DNA from: a virus
Virus record (IMG/VR): IMGVR_UViG_3300044835_000064
Coordinates: 1 to 64,000 of that record
Reading direction: 5' to 3' (one strand)
Length of the DNA stretch: 64,000 bases
The notes beneath the pieces are model-generated. The model was given only the letters and a program-made list of their open reading frames with translations, was not told the origin of the DNA and searched no databases. Position 1 is the stretch's first letter. Every line of letters starts with the position of its first letter. A program made the translations under genes and the position numbers. This document shows, piece after piece, positions 23,699 through 32,326 of this stretch.

Positions 23699-25900
23699 AT
23701 GCCTCCCGAAATCACTTTAGCGGTCACGAGTTGTCAAAGGCATGACCTCTTAGAGAGAACCTTGCGCAGCTTTGACCGCTACTGCTCGCACATCAAAGAG
23801 ACCATCATCGTCGAAGATAGCGACCTTCCAGCGCCGGAATGGCTGGCAGAACTCGCGAATATCGGGCCGAAGACTTGGATCTCGAACGGCGTTCGGAAAG
23901 CACAAGTCTATTCCTGCGATCGTCTGATGGCGGAAGTCAAAACGCCTTATGTTTTCTGGTGCGAGGATGACTGGGAATTCTCCCGGCCGGGATTTATCGA
24001 AGAGAGTTTAGAGATTTTAGAGAAGTTTCCCAATGTTCTGCAAGTCTGGTTGCGCGACGATTCCACGCATCCCGTCGTGAACGATGAGCGCTTTCCCTTT
24101 CCAATCATGCAACCGGAGTGGAATGCGGGATGGAGCGGATTTGCCTTCAACCCCGGGCTGCGCAGACTGAGTGACTACCAGAAGATTGGAAGTTACGGAC
24201 GTCACGTCGGCTATGACACGCACTTTGTAGGAGAACTGGCGCTTTCTAAACTCTATTACGGACTCGGATATTTCGCTGCGAAGATTCCGTTAGCCGTGAA
24301 GCACATAGGCGATAACGGTCGGCACGTTCCTTGGGCTACCGCCTCGAAACCTCCGAAAGTCCTGATCGCGATTCCAGCCTGCCACAAATACGACTATACG
24401 AATGATCCGGCAAAACTCACGCGCGACACTTCTGGACGAATTGAAGCCCAGCGCGATACCTGGCTGAAAGATATCAAGGCATTTTCGAGCTACGTCGACT
24501 ATCGAATCTTCTACGGGCGCGGTGCAGGACGGGCGTCCGAATCGGATGAAATCTTTCTCGACGTGGACGATGACTATATGCATCTGCCACAAAAGATGCG
24601 TGGCATCTATCAATGGGCTCTGGAGCATGGCTACGACTACATTTTCAAGTGCGATGACGACACGTTCGTCTATGTCGATCGCTTGATGGCGAGTGGATTT
24701 GAACAGTGGGACTACACCGGATTCTGCTTCCACCGGACAGGAAACTACGTCTCGGGCGGTCCGGGCTACTGGTTGAGCAAGAAGGCCATGCAAATCATCG
24801 TCAACGCTTCCCCGGAACACTGGGCAGAAGACTTATGCACGGGCCGTGAACTCATGCGTAATGGGATCAAGCCTCACCGGGATGCGCGCTATCTTCCTGG
24901 ATTCGCGAAGCACTTTGTCGACCTCGATGCCCTTCCGGCGGATCACAGCTACATCTCATTTCATGCCTGCACGCCAACCATGATGCAGCGACTCTACGAC
25001 GCGAATCCGACCCCAACCTTCCGCTTCGTCGATCAGGCCATGGGCGAACCAGTTCACCCGAAGCATCCGGAAACCATGCCGAAAACGGTTCCGACTTCAC
25101 GCGAAAGCTATCAGCACATCGCCGCGCTTGGATTCTCGAATTCTTATGCCTTCCCGCGCGTTTTGATTGGCATCCTTTCCTGCCATCAGAGAACTCCGGG
25201 ACCGCAGGCGCAGCGCAGAACGTGGTTGAAGGATGCCGTTCGGCTGGCGATTGAGTACCGCTTCTTTCTCGGCGCGCCGCAGCAACCAATACCTTTCGAT
25301 CCGCGGCGGCCGGAATCGGCCAGAATCGAAAGCGAACGGATTATTCGGCCATTACCCGATCAAGTCTTTCTTGACGTTCCCGACACCTACGCGCAACTTC
25401 CGCAGAAAACGCGGGCGATGATCCGCTGGGCCTACGACAAGGGCTATGACTTCCTTTTCAAATGTGATGACGATACCTTCGTGCATGCGGAACGACTACT
25501 GCAATCCGATTTCTCGAAGCATGATTACTCCGGCTTCGCGCGCACGACGAGCGTTTTCGGTGCCGGGAAAGAAGTGACCCATGCGCAAGGTGGCGCCGGT
25601 TACTGGCTGAGCCGGAAAGCCATGGCCTTAATCCTGAAATATGACTTCACCATGGAAGGCGCGGAGGATATCAACGTTGCCAGAGTGCTCTTCACGCTCG
25701 GCATCCCGCCCGTCCATGATCCCCGCTATCAACCATCCATGGCGACCATACCCATGCCGCTAAACAACCAGATCACGGCGCACGATTGCAGCGTCGAAGA
25801 CTTCTACGAGATTCACCAGCGATTTCAGTTTGACCCGTCCGCATCGCGCCCTCACGGGCTGAGCCAGGAGCTAAGCGAGCGTGGAATGGAGCGCGTATAA
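23699..25900 (+). CDS. Three-domain glycosyltransferase (GT2-like plus two GT31-like)
   Basis: A 733-aa protein. Domain 1 (about 1-215) is GT2-like: ITLAVTSCQRHDLLERTLRS and VFWCEDDWEFS with the metal site near 88-91. Domain 2 (about 220-460) is GT31-like with IAIPACHKYDY, AQRDTWLKD, YDYIFKCDDDTFVYVDRLMA near 313-325 and GGPGYWLSKKAMQI. Domain 3 (about 475-725) repeats it with IGILSCHQR, AQRRTWLKD, FKCDDDTFVHAERLL near 586-600 and GGAGYWLSRKAM. All three keep acidic metal motifs, so each may be active. A single chain with three transferases would build a short oligosaccharide. It lies directly upstream of the major capsid gene. Confidence 0.85.
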   Translation: MPPEITLAVTSCQRHDLLERTLRSFDRYCSHIKETIIVEDSDLPAPEWLAELANIGPKTWISNGVRKAQVYSCDRLMAEVKTPYVFWCEDDWEFSRPGFIEESLEILEKFPNVLQVWLRDDSTHPVVNDERFPFPIMQPEWNAGWSGFAFNPGLRRLSDYQKIGSYGRHVGYDTHFVGELALSKLYYGLGYFAAKIPLAVKHIGDNGRHVPWATASKPPKVLIAIPACHKYDYTNDPAKLTRDTSGRIEAQRDTWLKDIKAFSSYVDYRIFYGRGAGRASESDEIFLDVDDDYMHLPQKMRGIYQWALEHGYDYIFKCDDDTFVYVDRLMASGFEQWDYTGFCFHRTGNYVSGGPGYWLSKKAMQIIVNASPEHWAEDLCTGRELMRNGIKPHRDARYLPGFAKHFVDLDALPADHSYISFHACTPTMMQRLYDANPTPTFRFVDQAMGEPVHPKHPETMPKTVPTSRESYQHIAALGFSNSYAFPRVLIGILSCHQRTPGPQAQRRTWLKDAVRLAIEYRFFLGAPQQPIPFDPRRPESARIESERIIRPLPDQVFLDVPDTYAQLPQKTRAMIRWAYDKGYDFLFKCDDDTFVHAERLLQSDFSKHDYSGFARTTSVFGAGKEVTHAQGGAGYWLSRKAMALILKYDFTMEGAEDINVARVLFTLGIPPVHDPRYQPSMATIPMPLNNQITAHDCSVEDFYEIHQRFQFDPSASRPHGLSQELSERGMERV

Positions 25901-25974
25901 GTCCGCAAGCCGCGGATGTCAGGCGCGCGCAGTAACCAACCCAAAAAATCCCACACATTCACAAGGAAAAATAT

Positions 25975-27360
25975 ATGAGTGCAACTACAGTTGTCATTAC
26001 TGACGCTGCGAAGCAGAATGCGCGCGCCAGAGTCGTTCTTGTAGCCCGTGATCTAAAGGTGCAGGAGATGCTTGACCTCACCAAGGATAACGGCTCATGG
26101 AACAGCCAAGTTAACGGCGAGGAAGCCAGCAAGCGCTGGAATACACTGAGCACCGAAGTTGACCAGATGGCGGAACAAGCGAATGCCATCGGAATCAGCG
26201 ACGCGCTCGGCGAAGCGCAGCGCTCGTCAACCGCGCCTCCACAGCCACAGCCCGGCACAGAAACGCTCGGCAACCGTCATACAGCAACCACGCCCGAAGA
26301 CAGGGCAAAGAGCGTTCGCGAGAAGCTGGACAGCCCTGAATATCGCAGTGCATTCGTGGAATTCTGCCGGCGCGGCGAAAGCAAGATGTCCCGCTCCAAT
26401 CAGGACATCCTCGAAGGTATCAACCAGGAAGCCCGCACCTATTCAGGGCTACAGACTCCTACCTCCGGCGACGGCGGCGGATACACGGTTCCCATTGGAT
26501 TTCAGAAAGAACTCGAAATCAAGATGAAATCCTACGGACGGATGCTGGAAAACTGCCGCATCCTGAATACCTCCACCGGCAACACGTTGGATTGGCCGAC
26601 CATGGATGACACCAACAACAGCGGCGAATTCCTTGCGGAAGCCGCTCCGGTGAACCAACTCAACCCAACCTTTGGGCAGATCCAATTCGGCGCAAATCTC
26701 GCATCCTCGAAGCAGGTACTGATCAGCGTACAACTGCTGCAGGATTCGGCGTTTGATCTGGAAGGACAACTCACCGATGCGTTTGGCGTCCGTCTTGGCC
26801 GCATTCTGAACAACAAATACACGCTGGGCAACGGCGCAGGCGTTCCTAAGGGACTCGTCTATGCCATCCAGAACGACGCAGTTCCAAACGTCGTGAATGC
26901 AGTCGGCTCTAACTCGAACGACGGCATCAGCGGCAACACGGAAGCAAACTCCATCGGCTCCGACGATCTGGACAACCTGATCTCGGCAGTCGACCCGGCC
27001 TACAGAACGAACGCCAAATTCATGATGAACTGGAAGACGATCGACTTCCTGCGCAAAGTGAAAGACAAGTACGGTCGTCCGTTGTGGGTTGCATCCTTGG
27101 CAGTCGGCGAACCGGATCGCATTTTCGGCTACGCTTTTGACTGGAACGCAGACATGGACACCGTTGGCGCTGGAAAATACCCAGTACTCTTCGGCGACTT
27201 CTCGAAGTACGTTATTCGCAATGTCGGCGGGGTCACGGTCGTTCGTTATAACGAGCTTTACATGCCAAATCACCAAGTGGGCTTCCAAGCCTTCTTGCGA
27301 ACCGATGGGCAGCGCCTCCAACAAGCGGCGTTTTCACTGCTTTACAACCCCCTGTCCTAA
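25975..27360 (+). CDS. Major capsid protein, HK97 fold
   Basis: A 461-aa protein. Residues 1-115 form a helical, charged delta-like region (ATTPEDRAKSVREKLDS). The mature shell follows with GGGYTVPIGFQKELEIKM, EAAPVNQLNPTFGQIQF, LSAVDPAYRTNAKFMMNW-like segments, FGYAFDWNADM and NELYMPNHQVGFQAFLRTDG. The order matches Phage_capsid proteins. Maturation is by the protease at 20699. Gly/Asn/Ser-rich loops (VGSNSNDGISGNTEANS) could be exposed and are plausible glycan acceptors (inference). Confidence 0.95.
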   Translation: MSATTVVITDAAKQNARARVVLVARDLKVQEMLDLTKDNGSWNSQVNGEEASKRWNTLSTEVDQMAEQANAIGISDALGEAQRSSTAPPQPQPGTETLGNRHTATTPEDRAKSVREKLDSPEYRSAFVEFCRRGESKMSRSNQDILEGINQEARTYSGLQTPTSGDGGGYTVPIGFQKELEIKMKSYGRMLENCRILNTSTGNTLDWPTMDDTNNSGEFLAEAAPVNQLNPTFGQIQFGANLASSKQVLISVQLLQDSAFDLEGQLTDAFGVRLGRILNNKYTLGNGAGVPKGLVYAIQNDAVPNVVNAVGSNSNDGISGNTEANSIGSDDLDNLISAVDPAYRTNAKFMMNWKTIDFLRKVKDKYGRPLWVASLAVGEPDRIFGYAFDWNADMDTVGAGKYPVLFGDFSKYVIRNVGGVTVVRYNELYMPNHQVGFQAFLRTDGQRLQQAAFSLLYNPLS

Positions 27361-27381
27361 TCAACAGAGGTAACACCCGAA

Positions 27382-27411
27382 GGTCGGGAGCAAACTGCTC
27401 CCGGCCTTTTT
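27382..27411 (+). terminator. Rho-independent terminator after capsid gene
   Basis: GGTCGGGAGC, loop AAACT, GCTCCCGGCC, then TTTTT. The stem is 10 bp with one G-U pair. It follows the major capsid stop by 21 bases and would set capsid mRNA apart from the connector genes. Confidence 0.93.
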
Positions 27412-27430
27412 CATTGCCATCAATTTTCTT

Positions 27431-28633
27431 ATGTCATCCATCGTAGAAGTTTCGCAGTCCTTCACGGAACCGGTTGATCTGGCTACCGCCAAGCAATTCC
27501 TTCGCCTACCACTCGTAGACAGTCTAGGGAATGCCATTGTTGGACCAGATGATTCCTTGATCTCAAATATCTTGATTCCTGGCGCGCGGAAGCAACTGGA
27601 AACAGCGCTCGGACTCACATTAGCAAATCGTCAATTTATCCAGTACGAAGACGGCTTTCCATCCTTTCCAAGCGGCCAGAATGCCTACGCTCCATTATGT
27701 GGCGCGGCGTTCCCGTTCTTCTTTGGCTACGGTCCGATTGCGAATTATCCCTTCGTTGGGGGAACGCAAAATTCTTCCGTCAGCCCGTTTGAGAAACGAT
27801 TGCTAAGAAGTCCGGTCACGGCAGTGAGTCGCATGACTTACATCGGCGTTGATGGGGAATCGCATGGTCTCTTGCCGGGAAGAGATTTCGTTGTCGACTT
27901 TGCGGCCTTGCCGGGACGGCTTTCGCCTTTGCCGGGAATGCGCTGGCCGATCACGATGAGCGGGCCGAATACGATCGCGATTTACTTTACAGCAGGCTAC
28001 TTGCCAACTGGATCAGCCAACGAAGACGTCTTGGATGGTGCTATCTGGCAAGCATTGCAGCCGGTCGCGCAAAACAGCTATGTCATCGATCCAAACGAGA
28101 ATATTCAGATTCAACTCGCGACGCAGGCAGTCACGGCGAAAACCGAACCGGTCTGGTCGAACACGATCGGGCAAACGGTTATCGACGGATCTGCACGATG
28201 GAAGAATTTCGGCCCTGTCACTCCATGGGCTGCGAACACAAATTACACCACGCCACAGATCGTGCAGGATCCGAACGGCAACTTGCAGGAGTTGATTGTC
28301 CCTAGCTTGACGAGCGGAGGCACGAATCCGACATGGGCTCTGAATCGGGGATCGACGACCACAGACAACTCGATCGCTGCGTGGGTAAATGTCGGCGCGG
28401 ACGAATCGCAAGCGGCAGTCGACCCGGCAAAACAGATTACGGAGTACGAGGCTAATGTCTCCATCCCGCCGCATTTCTACATGGCACTCCTGCAAATGAT
28501 TACGCACTGGTATCAAAACAGAGCCGTCATCGTCACGGTAGCTGGCGCGGGCGGGACGCACTTACCTTTGCCTTTGCACCTCGAAGAGATTATCGCGAGC
28601 GAACGCATCCTTGATTTCGGGCGAGGCCGATAG
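27431..28633 (+). CDS. Head-tail connector (gp6-like) with inserted repeat domain
   Basis: A 400-aa protein. The N-terminal part (LATAKQFLRLPL, SLISNILIPGARKQLETALG) and the C-terminal part (SIPPHFYMALLQMITHWYQNR) together make the HK97 gp6-like connector, usually about 100-200 aa. Between them, residues about 215-325 hold two copies of a W-x-N-x-G-x-T-DGSxxW motif (PVWSNTIGQTVIDGSARW and PTWALNRGSTTTDNSIAAW) joined by WAANTNYTTPQIVQDPNGN. This is a decoration-type repeat placed in the connector. The ring seals the portal after packaging. Confidence 0.82.
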   Translation: MSSIVEVSQSFTEPVDLATAKQFLRLPLVDSLGNAIVGPDDSLISNILIPGARKQLETALGLTLANRQFIQYEDGFPSFPSGQNAYAPLCGAAFPFFFGYGPIANYPFVGGTQNSSVSPFEKRLLRSPVTAVSRMTYIGVDGESHGLLPGRDFVVDFAALPGRLSPLPGMRWPITMSGPNTIAIYFTAGYLPTGSANEDVLDGAIWQALQPVAQNSYVIDPNENIQIQLATQAVTAKTEPVWSNTIGQTVIDGSARWKNFGPVTPWAANTNYTTPQIVQDPNGNLQELIVPSLTSGGTNPTWALNRGSTTTDNSIAAWVNVGADESQAAVDPAKQITEYEANVSIPPHFYMALLQMITHWYQNRAVIVTVAGAGGTHLPLPLHLEEIIASERILDFGRGR

Positions 28634-28634
28634 C

Positions 28635-29450
28635 TTGTCTTATATCGACCCTGGCTTGATGGATCGGCAAGTGGACATCTGGGATCGTCCACCGAATGCT
28701 CTTCCCGTGCTCTTTGCGGTGGGAGTCTTCGCGCAGATTACCGGAGTCTCGTCGAATACAGCGTCGGCAGTTTCCGCCTCGCTTGGGCAGAACATTGTCT
28801 GGCCGCGGACGCAGGGGAACGACGTTTCACTCGTTACACACAAAGTCATCATCCGCTACATGCCAGGATTAAAAAACCGCATGTATCTTGTCTACAACGA
28901 TCCCGACAATGGTGTTCGGCGATTTGATATTGACCGCATTGTCGATACGAACGAAAAAAAGTTTGAGTTAGAAATCCTGGCGCTTGAACGTTGTGACGGC
29001 GCTGATCCCTTCGATGCACTCCTGACCTCGACTGCGGACATTATGACGCGCGCGACTTCTGCCGGAGATAAACGGGGCATCTCAGACCCAGCCTTTACGA
29101 CGGTTGCGACCGGCATAGCCTGCCGAGTGGCGGCGAACAAGATTGCGGCCAAGGGTAAAGAAGATCGGGCAAAAAGTAAATTGGCTATCGCCTATCGCGA
29201 AGTGTTTCTACGCCCATGGTTTCTTGACCCATCTCCCGATGGTTCCTATGTCCCGTACACCGTGGTTGGAGGGATCACTTACAACACGCAACCCTTGACG
29301 CACAATCACTGGCTGCTGATTCCTTCCTCCACGGCAGTGAACTCAAATGGAGACGCGATTCCGGGCGAGCAGTATGACATCACAGAAATTGATAATCCGG
29401 GACTGATGCACCATCACTTGGAAGTGGCGTGTGAACTGGTGCTGCCATAA
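28635..29450 (+). CDS. Head-tail adaptor / joining protein
   Basis: About 271 aa from TTG 28635. LMDRQVDIWDRP at the start, then VTHKVIIRYMPGLKNRMYLV and RRFDIDRIVDTNEKKFELEIL match phage head-tail joining proteins, a small beta-barrel stopper. The second half (YREVFLRPWF to QYDITEIDNPGL) looks like a second barrel, so the protein may be a tandem fusion. Its stop overlaps a glycosyltransferase (ATAA). Confidence 0.75.
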   Translation: MSYIDPGLMDRQVDIWDRPPNALPVLFAVGVFAQITGVSSNTASAVSASLGQNIVWPRTQGNDVSLVTHKVIIRYMPGLKNRMYLVYNDPDNGVRRFDIDRIVDTNEKKFELEILALERCDGADPFDALLTSTADIMTRATSAGDKRGISDPAFTTVATGIACRVAANKIAAKGKEDRAKSKLAIAYREVFLRPWFLDPSPDGSYVPYTVVGGITYNTQPLTHNHWLLIPSSTAVNSNGDAIPGEQYDITEIDNPGLMHHHLEVACELVLP

Positions 29451-30151
29451 AGATTCTTATTTCTATACTTTCGTGCCACCGCTACAACGAGCGGAGAAAT
29501 GCGCAGCGGGAAACCTGGCTCAGTGAGATTATGAACTTTCCCGTTGACTACCTCTTTTTCCTTGGTCGAGTGCCGGAGCAACTGGAGCACGGTCCGCGGC
29601 CGACCACTGATCAAGTCTTTCTCGACGTGGCCGACGATTACGATTCCTTGCCGATGAAGACTCTTGCCATGCTGGCTTGGGCCTACGCCCGCGGCTACGA
29701 ATACGTTTTTAAATGTGACGATGACACGTATTGCCGGGTAGAACGACTGCTCGCTTCCGGCTTCGAGAATCACGACTACTCAGGCTTTCAGAAGATGTCG
29801 CCGTACTTTGGCAAGCCGGGCGTGGAATTTGCGCAGGGCGGGGCAGGGTACTGGCTCAGTCGCAGGGCGATATCCATCGTGTTGCGGGAAGAAGAAGCCA
29901 AGCGGCCAGCGGTCATCACGTTCCTTCTGAACGGCGGCCCGGAAGATATCAATGTGGCGCGCATCCTGAAAGCAGCGCATGTCCTGCTCTTCGACGACCA
30001 GCGCTATTGCCCCACAGTGGATTTCTGTCCGCGACCGGATAACGACTTCATCACCGCGCACAAATGCTCGGTGGACGAGATGCGAGAGATGCACCGCGCC
30101 TTTTCCGTAGATGATTTGGGTGCTTCACGCCGAGATGCCACAATCTCCTGA
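29447..30151 (+). CDS. GT31-like glycosyltransferase with non-AUG start
   Basis: About 234 aa. Protein homology demands an N-terminus KILISILSCHRYNERRNAQR, which no ATG, GTG or TTG serves. The only candidate overlapping the previous stop is ATA at 29447 (ATAA in place of ATGA). A canonical ATG at 29531 would lose the first strand. Motifs are YEYVFKCDDDTYCRVERLLA (metal site near 89-92) and GGAGYWLSRRAISIV. It is close in sequence to domains 2 and 3 of the protein at 23699. Confidence 0.78.
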   Translation: MKILISILSCHRYNERRNAQRETWLSEIMNFPVDYLFFLGRVPEQLEHGPRPTTDQVFLDVADDYDSLPMKTLAMLAWAYARGYEYVFKCDDDTYCRVERLLASGFENHDYSGFQKMSPYFGKPGVEFAQGGAGYWLSRRAISIVLREEEAKRPAVITFLLNGGPEDINVARILKAAHVLLFDDQRYCPTVDFCPRPDNDFITAHKCSVDEMREMHRAFSVDDLGASRRDATIS

Positions 30152-30264
30152 AGGTTCCGGATTACGAAACTTAGGCATTCAGGTTATGGCCATCGCTTAT
30201 CCGCCGGAAGTTTCATCCCGATAGGGCTTTCGCCCATTTAGAAGCACCGGCACAAGTCTAACTC

Positions 30265-30678
30265 ATGGCAAAACTGAAATCAGCGAATACGGTCTCCGCG
30301 ACCGCAACTCTCAACCTGCGCACCACTGAAGCCTTGTTCTACGTCAAGGAAGCTCTCTTTGAGGCGACGGAAGAGGTGATTGGCTTTGACACGGTAGCCA
30401 CAGCACAAGCGTTATGCCCGATACTAACGAAGGCGACGGCAGAGCGTTTTCCCGGCGAATTAAGGGATTCGATCGACAGCAAAGTCACGAAGGTCAAGGC
30501 GGGCGTGCGAGCCAAACTTACTACCTCGGTAGGGTACGGTGGATTCGTCGAACTCGGGACGAAGAATATGGCGGCAGAACCTTTCCTCTGGCCCGCCTTT
30601 GAGCAGAACATCCAGAAGCTTCCAGCGGCAGTGCAGGCCGCTCTCCTCAATTTCGTGACGCCGACGGGAAAAGTTTAA
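30265..30678 (+). CDS. HK97 gp10-like tail/head completion protein
   Basis: A 137-aa protein. TAQALCPILTKATAERFPGELRD, then TSVGYGGFVELGTKNMAAEPFLWPAFEQ is the gp10-like signature (the family's VEFGT-RM-A-PFLRPA). It helps join heads to tails. It has its own ATG after a 113-bp gap holding a small GGGCTTTCGCCC hairpin. Confidence 0.88.
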   Translation: MAKLKSANTVSATATLNLRTTEALFYVKEALFEATEEVIGFDTVATAQALCPILTKATAERFPGELRDSIDSKVTKVKAGVRAKLTTSVGYGGFVELGTKNMAAEPFLWPAFEQNIQKLPAAVQAALLNFVTPTGKV

Positions 30679-31101
30679 GTGGTCGATGCGGCTGTTCTGG
30701 TACGCCAGTTTCTCTTGAACCAGCCGCTCGTCCTCGCATTCCTTGGGACAAACACGAACCAGTCCATCTACGCTGCTGCCGACTTGCCGGAGCATTTCAA
30801 TCCCAAACTTGGCCCCGGCATTCAGATCTTCCGCTCCGGTGGATCCTCCCACTCCGAGATTCTGGTGCTGGTCAACGCGCGCGTGCAGGTCCGAGTATGG
30901 GCCGATCAGGAGCAATACCAAGTTGCCGCCGACGTATACAGCGCAATCAACGACACGTTGCACGGGGCAACCAACATCGTCCTCCCGGATGGAGTGATGA
31001 TGAGCGCCCTTGAAACCATGGGGCCACAGGAAATGACCGACCCGGATACAGGCTGGGCTGCGGTCAACAGTTTTTACGCCGTGATGGCGCGGCCGAACTA
31101 A
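30679..31101 (+). CDS. Tail completion / terminator protein
   Basis: A 140-aa product from GTG 30679, directly after the gp10-like stop. QVRVWADQEQYQVAADVYSA with ALETMGPQEMTDPDTGWAAV and YAVMARPN follows the DUF3168/gp17-like tail completion pattern. It caps the tail at the head-proximal end. Confidence 0.75.
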   Translation: MVDAAVLVRQFLLNQPLVLAFLGTNTNQSIYAAADLPEHFNPKLGPGIQIFRSGGSSHSEILVLVNARVQVRVWADQEQYQVAADVYSAINDTLHGATNIVLPDGVMMSALETMGPQEMTDPDTGWAAVNSFYAVMARPN

Positions 31102-31141
31102 CACCCTCTAGGCGACTAGAGAGAATAAGGAGAAATACAGT

Positions 31142-31696
31142 ATGCCAATCACACTAACCGGAAACACTGCTGACATTACGATTGGTTCGGCCGCACTTTA
31201 CGTCGCACCCGTCGGAATTGCTATCCCAACTTTAACCGGCAACGAATCAGACTTTGCCGCCTTTACGAAGCCCGGCTACACGAATGACGGCATTGAGTGG
31301 GACTATCAAGCCACGTTCTACGACATCAAGGTTGATGAGGTTTTGGGCATTGTCAAAAAGAAACTGATCAGCCATAAACTCACCATGACCACGAAACTCT
31401 CTCAGGCCAATCTGCAGAACCTGGCACTAGCCTGCGCGGGTGCCACCTTCAATGGAACGGATACGGTTACCTTCGGCTCCGTGGAAGATCCCCCGGAATA
31501 CGTGATCGGCTTTATCGGCGAGGCGCCGAGCGGCAAGACGCGCTTCGGTCTCGTCTATCGCAGCGTGTCCATGGGAGCTTCGAAGATTCACTACCACAAA
31601 AAGACAGAGATCACTTACGGCCTGTCACTGGAAGCGATGGTTGATTCCACGCAGCTTGTGCCCGCCGCCGATCTCGCCACCTACCGAGATTTCTAA
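31142..31696 (+). CDS. Tail tube (major tail) protein
   Basis: A 184-aa protein. It begins with a TGNTADITIGSAALYVAP strand; residues 44-57 read PGYTNDGIEWDYQA, followed by KVDEVLGIVKKKLISHKL. The rest is beta-rich with a SLEAMVDSTQL end. It forms stacked hexamers of the non-contractile tail. A fragment with the same 14-residue segment occurs at 9465-9665. Confidence 0.8.
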   Translation: MPITLTGNTADITIGSAALYVAPVGIAIPTLTGNESDFAAFTKPGYTNDGIEWDYQATFYDIKVDEVLGIVKKKLISHKLTMTTKLSQANLQNLALACAGATFNGTDTVTFGSVEDPPEYVIGFIGEAPSGKTRFGLVYRSVSMGASKIHYHKKTEITYGLSLEAMVDSTQLVPAADLATYRDF

Positions 31697-31765
31697 GCTG
31701 TAATTCCGCACAAACCTTTCCATTTCACAATTCACAACCCCAACAACTCAAAAGGAGAAAACACT

Positions 31766-32224
31766 ATGTTTCGCATACTTGCGATGTACCTCAAGCTCGT
31801 TGCTTCGATGACGATCTTCAATACCTTGGTCACACACACCTGGAAGAATACGGTTACGGTTCCGGGACTCACCGCTCTGCCGGCCGACGCGCCGGTGCTC
31901 GTTACTGGCGATTATGCGGTTGAAGTTGAACAAGCCGTTGCAGCCGGAGCCACGAACGTTGAAATCGATGTGGGCACTATCGATAGAACCAAGATTGTCT
32001 CAATCGTCATCAACGCCGATTTAGTGGCGATGGATGTCTACACGAACGATGCGGGCGGAAGCTCCGGGCAGCACTTTGCTCTGGCAGCCAACAAGTCCGT
32101 GGCGTGGAATAACCAGATTCCAAACCAGACGAACCCGATCACGACCAGCATTACGAAGTTCTTCGCCAACAACGCGGCCGTCAAGGCAGGCGTCTTGCGC
32201 GTCGGCATCCTGCTCAATTCCTAA
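31766..32224 (+). CDS. Tail-associated beta-rich protein
   Basis: A 152-aa protein. MYLKLVASMTIFNTLVTHTW is followed by VTGDYAVEVEQAVAAGATNVEID and IVSIVINADLVAMDVYTND. Similar small proteins follow tail tube genes in related phages (impression). It has a good AAAGGAGA site upstream and a terminator downstream, so it may be highly expressed, perhaps as a tail decoration. Confidence 0.5.
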   Translation: MFRILAMYLKLVASMTIFNTLVTHTWKNTVTVPGLTALPADAPVLVTGDYAVEVEQAVAAGATNVEIDVGTIDRTKIVSIVINADLVAMDVYTNDAGGSSGQHFALAANKSVAWNNQIPNQTNPITTSITKFFANNAAVKAGVLRVGILLNS

Positions 32225-32271
32225 CTTTTTCTCGACTCCGGTTTTCTCCTGGAGTTTGGGGATCAACGAAA

Positions 32272-32303
32272 AGGGGCGGGCATTGTCTCGCCCTTTTTCC
32301 TTT
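32272..32303 (+). terminator. Rho-independent terminator after tail gene
   Basis: AAAAGGGGCGGGCATTGTCT, then CGCCC and TTTTT. A GGGCG/CGCCC stem, extended by G-rich flank, ends in a T run before the chaperone gene. Confidence 0.75.
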
Positions 32304-32326
32304 CACTTTCAAAGAGGTTTATTACC

